In this document: piece by piece, positions 52,540 through 54,016 of the stretch
Position numbering within the stretch: position 1 is the stretch's first letter
Layout of the letters: each line of letters opens with the position of its first letter
NCBI GenBank assembly: GCA_021776565.1
Contig: JAJFFQ010000073.1
Span: forward strand, 1 to 54,016
Length of the DNA: 54,016 bases
Direction of reading: 5' to 3'
Source: Robiginitomaculum sp.
Lineage (GTDB): Bacteria; Pseudomonadota; Alphaproteobacteria; Caulobacterales; Maricaulaceae
Made by a program: the position numbers and the translations under genes
Notes under the pieces: generated by a model
The model's input: only the letters and a program-made list of their open reading frames with translations
The model's database searches: none
What the model was told of the DNA's origin: nothing

Positions 52540-53295
52540 ATGAACCGTCGAAATTTTTTGCTCACCCTGACCGCTCTTGCTGCCTCTGGCACGCCAGCTT
52601 CCGCCAAAGACAGTTGGTTCAAGCGACTTTTTGGCAAAGTTGCCAAACAAGGCAAAGACATTGTTCCTGGCGGAGCAAACGGCGCTTTGTCCGGGCTGAC
52701 CATAGGAGATGCTGATCGCGGCCTTCGCGAAGCCCTGAACATCGGCATTGATGTAATCGTGGCGCAATTGGGCGCACCGGGAGGGTTTTTTGATGACGAA
52801 AAGATTCAAATACCCCTGCCCAAAACCCTGCGTAAGGCCCGCAAACTGGCCAAGCCCCTGGGCATGGCCGGATCGTTTGACAACTTGCAGGAACGCATGA
52901 ACCGAGGAGCCGAAGCAGCCATGCCGCAAGCCAGAGCACTGCTAAAAACGGCGGTGACCAGCATGAGCGTTGAAGATGCCGTCGGCATTGTGCGCGGCCC
53001 GGATGATAGCGCCACGCAATATCTTCGCGCCAGTATGGAGCCATCTCTGGCCGAAGCCTTTACCCCGGTGATCCGTTCCACCCTGGATAGCGCCGGTGCC
53101 CTGACGGCGGGCAAAACTCTTGCGGCACGCTATTCCCTTGGCAGTTATGCCGACAAGGCCAGCGATAAACTGACCAGGCATGTGGTCAAAGGCGCGCTTA
53201 ATGGCTCGTTTTACTATCTGGCTGAACAGGAACGTAATATCCGGGCCAATCCTGGCGGTTTTGCTTCTGACATCATCCGGCGCGTGTTTGAGTAA
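52540..53295 (+). CDS. DUF4197 secreted protein
   Basis: 251 residues. The signal peptide has a Tat-like start (NRRNFLLTLTALAASGTPASA). The body fits DUF4197: GLREALNIGIDVIVAQLG near the start, IQIPLPKTLRKARKLAKPLGM, LKTAVTSMSVEDAVGIVRGPDD, and NGSFYYLAEQERNIRANP at the end. The family is periplasmic or lipid-anchored in Gram-negative bacteria and has no known function. Confidence 0.9.
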   Translation: MNRRNFLLTLTALAASGTPASAKDSWFKRLFGKVAKQGKDIVPGGANGALSGLTIGDADRGLREALNIGIDVIVAQLGAPGGFFDDEKIQIPLPKTLRKARKLAKPLGMAGSFDNLQERMNRGAEAAMPQARALLKTAVTSMSVEDAVGIVRGPDDSATQYLRASMEPSLAEAFTPVIRSTLDSAGALTAGKTLAARYSLGSYADKASDKLTRHVVKGALNGSFYYLAEQERNIRANPGGFASDIIRRVFE

Positions 53296-53333
53296 CGGCT
53301 TGACTGTATGGACAATTGCATGCACAATAACGC

Positions 53334-53624
53334 ATGAGGTTTGAGTGGGATGCGCTTAAGAACGAGGCCAATATCGCTAAACACGGTATTGGTTTTGATC
53401 GCGCCAAGGCAGTTTTTGACAACCCCATTTTGACAACCATTGATGATCGGTTCGACTATAGAGAACTGCGTCAAAACAGTATCGGCATTATAGGAGCCGT
53501 TGTGGTACTGGTGGTGATCCATACGGATCGGGATGGTGTGTGCAGGATTATATCCGCACGTCCGGCAACCAAGACTGAAAGGAGAATGTATGACACAGCG
53601 TTACAAAAGGGAATTATCTCTTGA
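53334..53624 (+). CDS. brnT: BrnT-family toxin
   Basis: 96 residues of the BrnT (DUF497) RelE-like ribonuclease family: FEWDALKNEANIAKHGIGFDRA at the start in two parts, then VFDNP, the central RQNSIGIIGAVVVLVVIHTDRD strand region, and CRIISARPATKTERRMY at the end. It should cut mRNA unless bound by BrnA. It overlaps the antitoxin gene by 35 bp in the usual toxin-first order. Confidence 0.92.
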   Translation: MRFEWDALKNEANIAKHGIGFDRAKAVFDNPILTTIDDRFDYRELRQNSIGIIGAVVVLVVIHTDRDGVCRIISARPATKTERRMYDTALQKGIIS

Positions 53625-53853
53625 AGAACTGGCGGCACTTCCAGACGAGCAGATTGATTTAAGCGATAGCCCTGAACTGGGCGCAGCGTTTTGGAAAAAG
53701 GCGCGCCTGGTGATGCCTAAGGGCAAGGAAAAAGTGTCCATTCGACTCGATAAAGATATTCTCGAATGGTTCCGTGCGCAAAAGGACAAGGGTTATCAAA
53801 GCCGGATCAATGCCGTGCTGCGTGCCTATGTTGAGGCGCACAAGGCCGGGTGA
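53590..53853 (+). CDS. brnA: BrnA-family antitoxin
   Basis: 87 residues. The N-terminal toxin-binding part is followed by a ribbon-helix-helix domain at the C-terminus: KEKVSIRLDKDILEWFRAQ and GYQSRINAVLRAYVEAH, the pattern of BrnA (DUF4415). It neutralises BrnT and represses the operon. GGAG lies upstream of the ATG at 53590 inside brnT. The IS256-type element begins 26 bp after its stop. Confidence 0.92.
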   Translation: MTQRYKRELSLEELAALPDEQIDLSDSPELGAAFWKKARLVMPKGKEKVSIRLDKDILEWFRAQKDKGYQSRINAVLRAYVEAHKAG

Positions 53854-53879
53854 AGGAGTTTCTAAATGTTAAGTGAAAA

Positions 53880-54016
53880 GAGACTGTTCAAAATTCTGTG
53901 TCAGGTTAGGATTTAGATGTCCAGTATTTCATCTAAACGCCCATCGAAGTATATGGCGAGTTGTGAGAGGGTCAAGTTCCAGTTTTGAATTGGCATTGTC
54001 CATTTTTTTGTCATGT
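53880..54016 (-). mobile_element. IS256-family insertion sequence, partial (cut by window edge)
   Basis: GAGACTGTTCAAAATTCTGTG starts at 53880, in keeping with the terminal repeat style of IS256-like elements, and is followed at once by the 3' end of a transposase gene on the minus strand. The rest lies beyond the window, so the target duplication cannot be read. Confidence 0.75.
53913..54016 (-). CDS. IS256-family (mutator) transposase, C-terminal end
   Basis: The last 34 codons read TKKWTMPIQNWNLTLSQLAI and then YFDGRLDEILDI before a TAA at 53913-53915. The KWTMP...NW...QL.I.F.GRL pattern is the highly conserved C-terminus of IS256/mutator-type transposases. The frame continues past the window edge. 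Confidence 0.85.
   Translation of the reverse strand, partial: MTKKWTMPIQNWNLTLSQLAIYFDGRLDEILDI

Overview
The window is about 54 kb of a bacterial chromosome with mid-range GC content. It looks alphaproteobacterial. It has a petABC cytochrome bc1 operon with a Tat-type Rieske protein, an rpmH-rnpA-yidC-yihA block, dapD behind a pyrimidine 5'-nucleotidase-like HAD gene, aerobic hemF, and a holdfast-anchor locus of the hfaA-hfaB-hfaD type. The hfa locus suggests an aerobic, surface-attaching member of the Caulobacterales/Hyphomonadaceae/Robiginitomaculaceae area. That placement is an inference from gene content, not from a phylogeny.

Layout. 0-8.3 kb: an isoprenylcysteine methyltransferase-like membrane protein, acetyl-CoA synthetase (acs), a kelch lipoprotein, a group II PLP decarboxylase, tRNA-Arg(ACG), a P1/DmpA-type peptidase and a gamma-glutamyltransferase lipoprotein. 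8.3-11.1 kb: a small membrane-protein gene broken by a 28-bp tandem duplication, an orphan sensor kinase, a TVP38/TMEM64 protein and an inverted-repeat element. 11.2-16.8 kb: rpmH, rnpA, yidC, yihA (probably a non-AUG start), a double-DUF1036 protein, a HAD phosphatase and dapD. 16.8-23.6 kb: the first copy of a MITE-like element, an M14 carboxypeptidase, a membrane-anchored AraC regulator, a small membrane protein overlapping a methyltransferase, and a three-gene run of M28 peptidase, membrane protein and PhoD-like phosphatase. 23.7-28.4 kb: a bufferin-type operon (DUF2282 precursor, DUF692/MNIO enzyme, DUF2063 partner, DoxX), then an AT-rich segment between 73-bp direct repeats carrying a cysteine-rich winged-helix regulator, a DUF4142 lipoprotein and a cupredoxin. 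28.8-36 kb: hemF, petABC, a frameshifted GrpB gene and two sodium-coupled transporters. 36-45 kb: an orphan hypothetical gene, a hydroxybutyrate dehydrogenase-like SDR next to yaaA, rpmI-rplT-pheS-pheT and MITE copy 3. 45-54 kb: a CBS protein, a rhomboid protease, hfaABD, a DUF1287 protein, a secreted Gly/Cys-rich protein, a 275-bp inverted-repeat element, a PAS-like plus double-PilZ pair, rnhA, a DUF4197 protein, a BrnT-BrnA toxin-antitoxin pair, and the 3' end of an IS256-type insertion sequence at the right edge.

The most interesting parts are: (1) the bufferin operon, with a strong terminator-like hairpin between precursor and maturation genes, beside a copper-type cupredoxin module bounded by repeats; (2) three related non-autonomous elements sharing terminal repeats but carrying exchangeable cores, one of them inverted exactly over 44 bp; (3) two genes broken or recoded at short repeats (a 28-bp duplication at 8.38 kb and an in-phase A AAA AAA heptamer at 32.86 kb); and (4) several structured intergenic elements with no assigned function. 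No CRISPR array, rRNA, prophage or complete transposase was seen.
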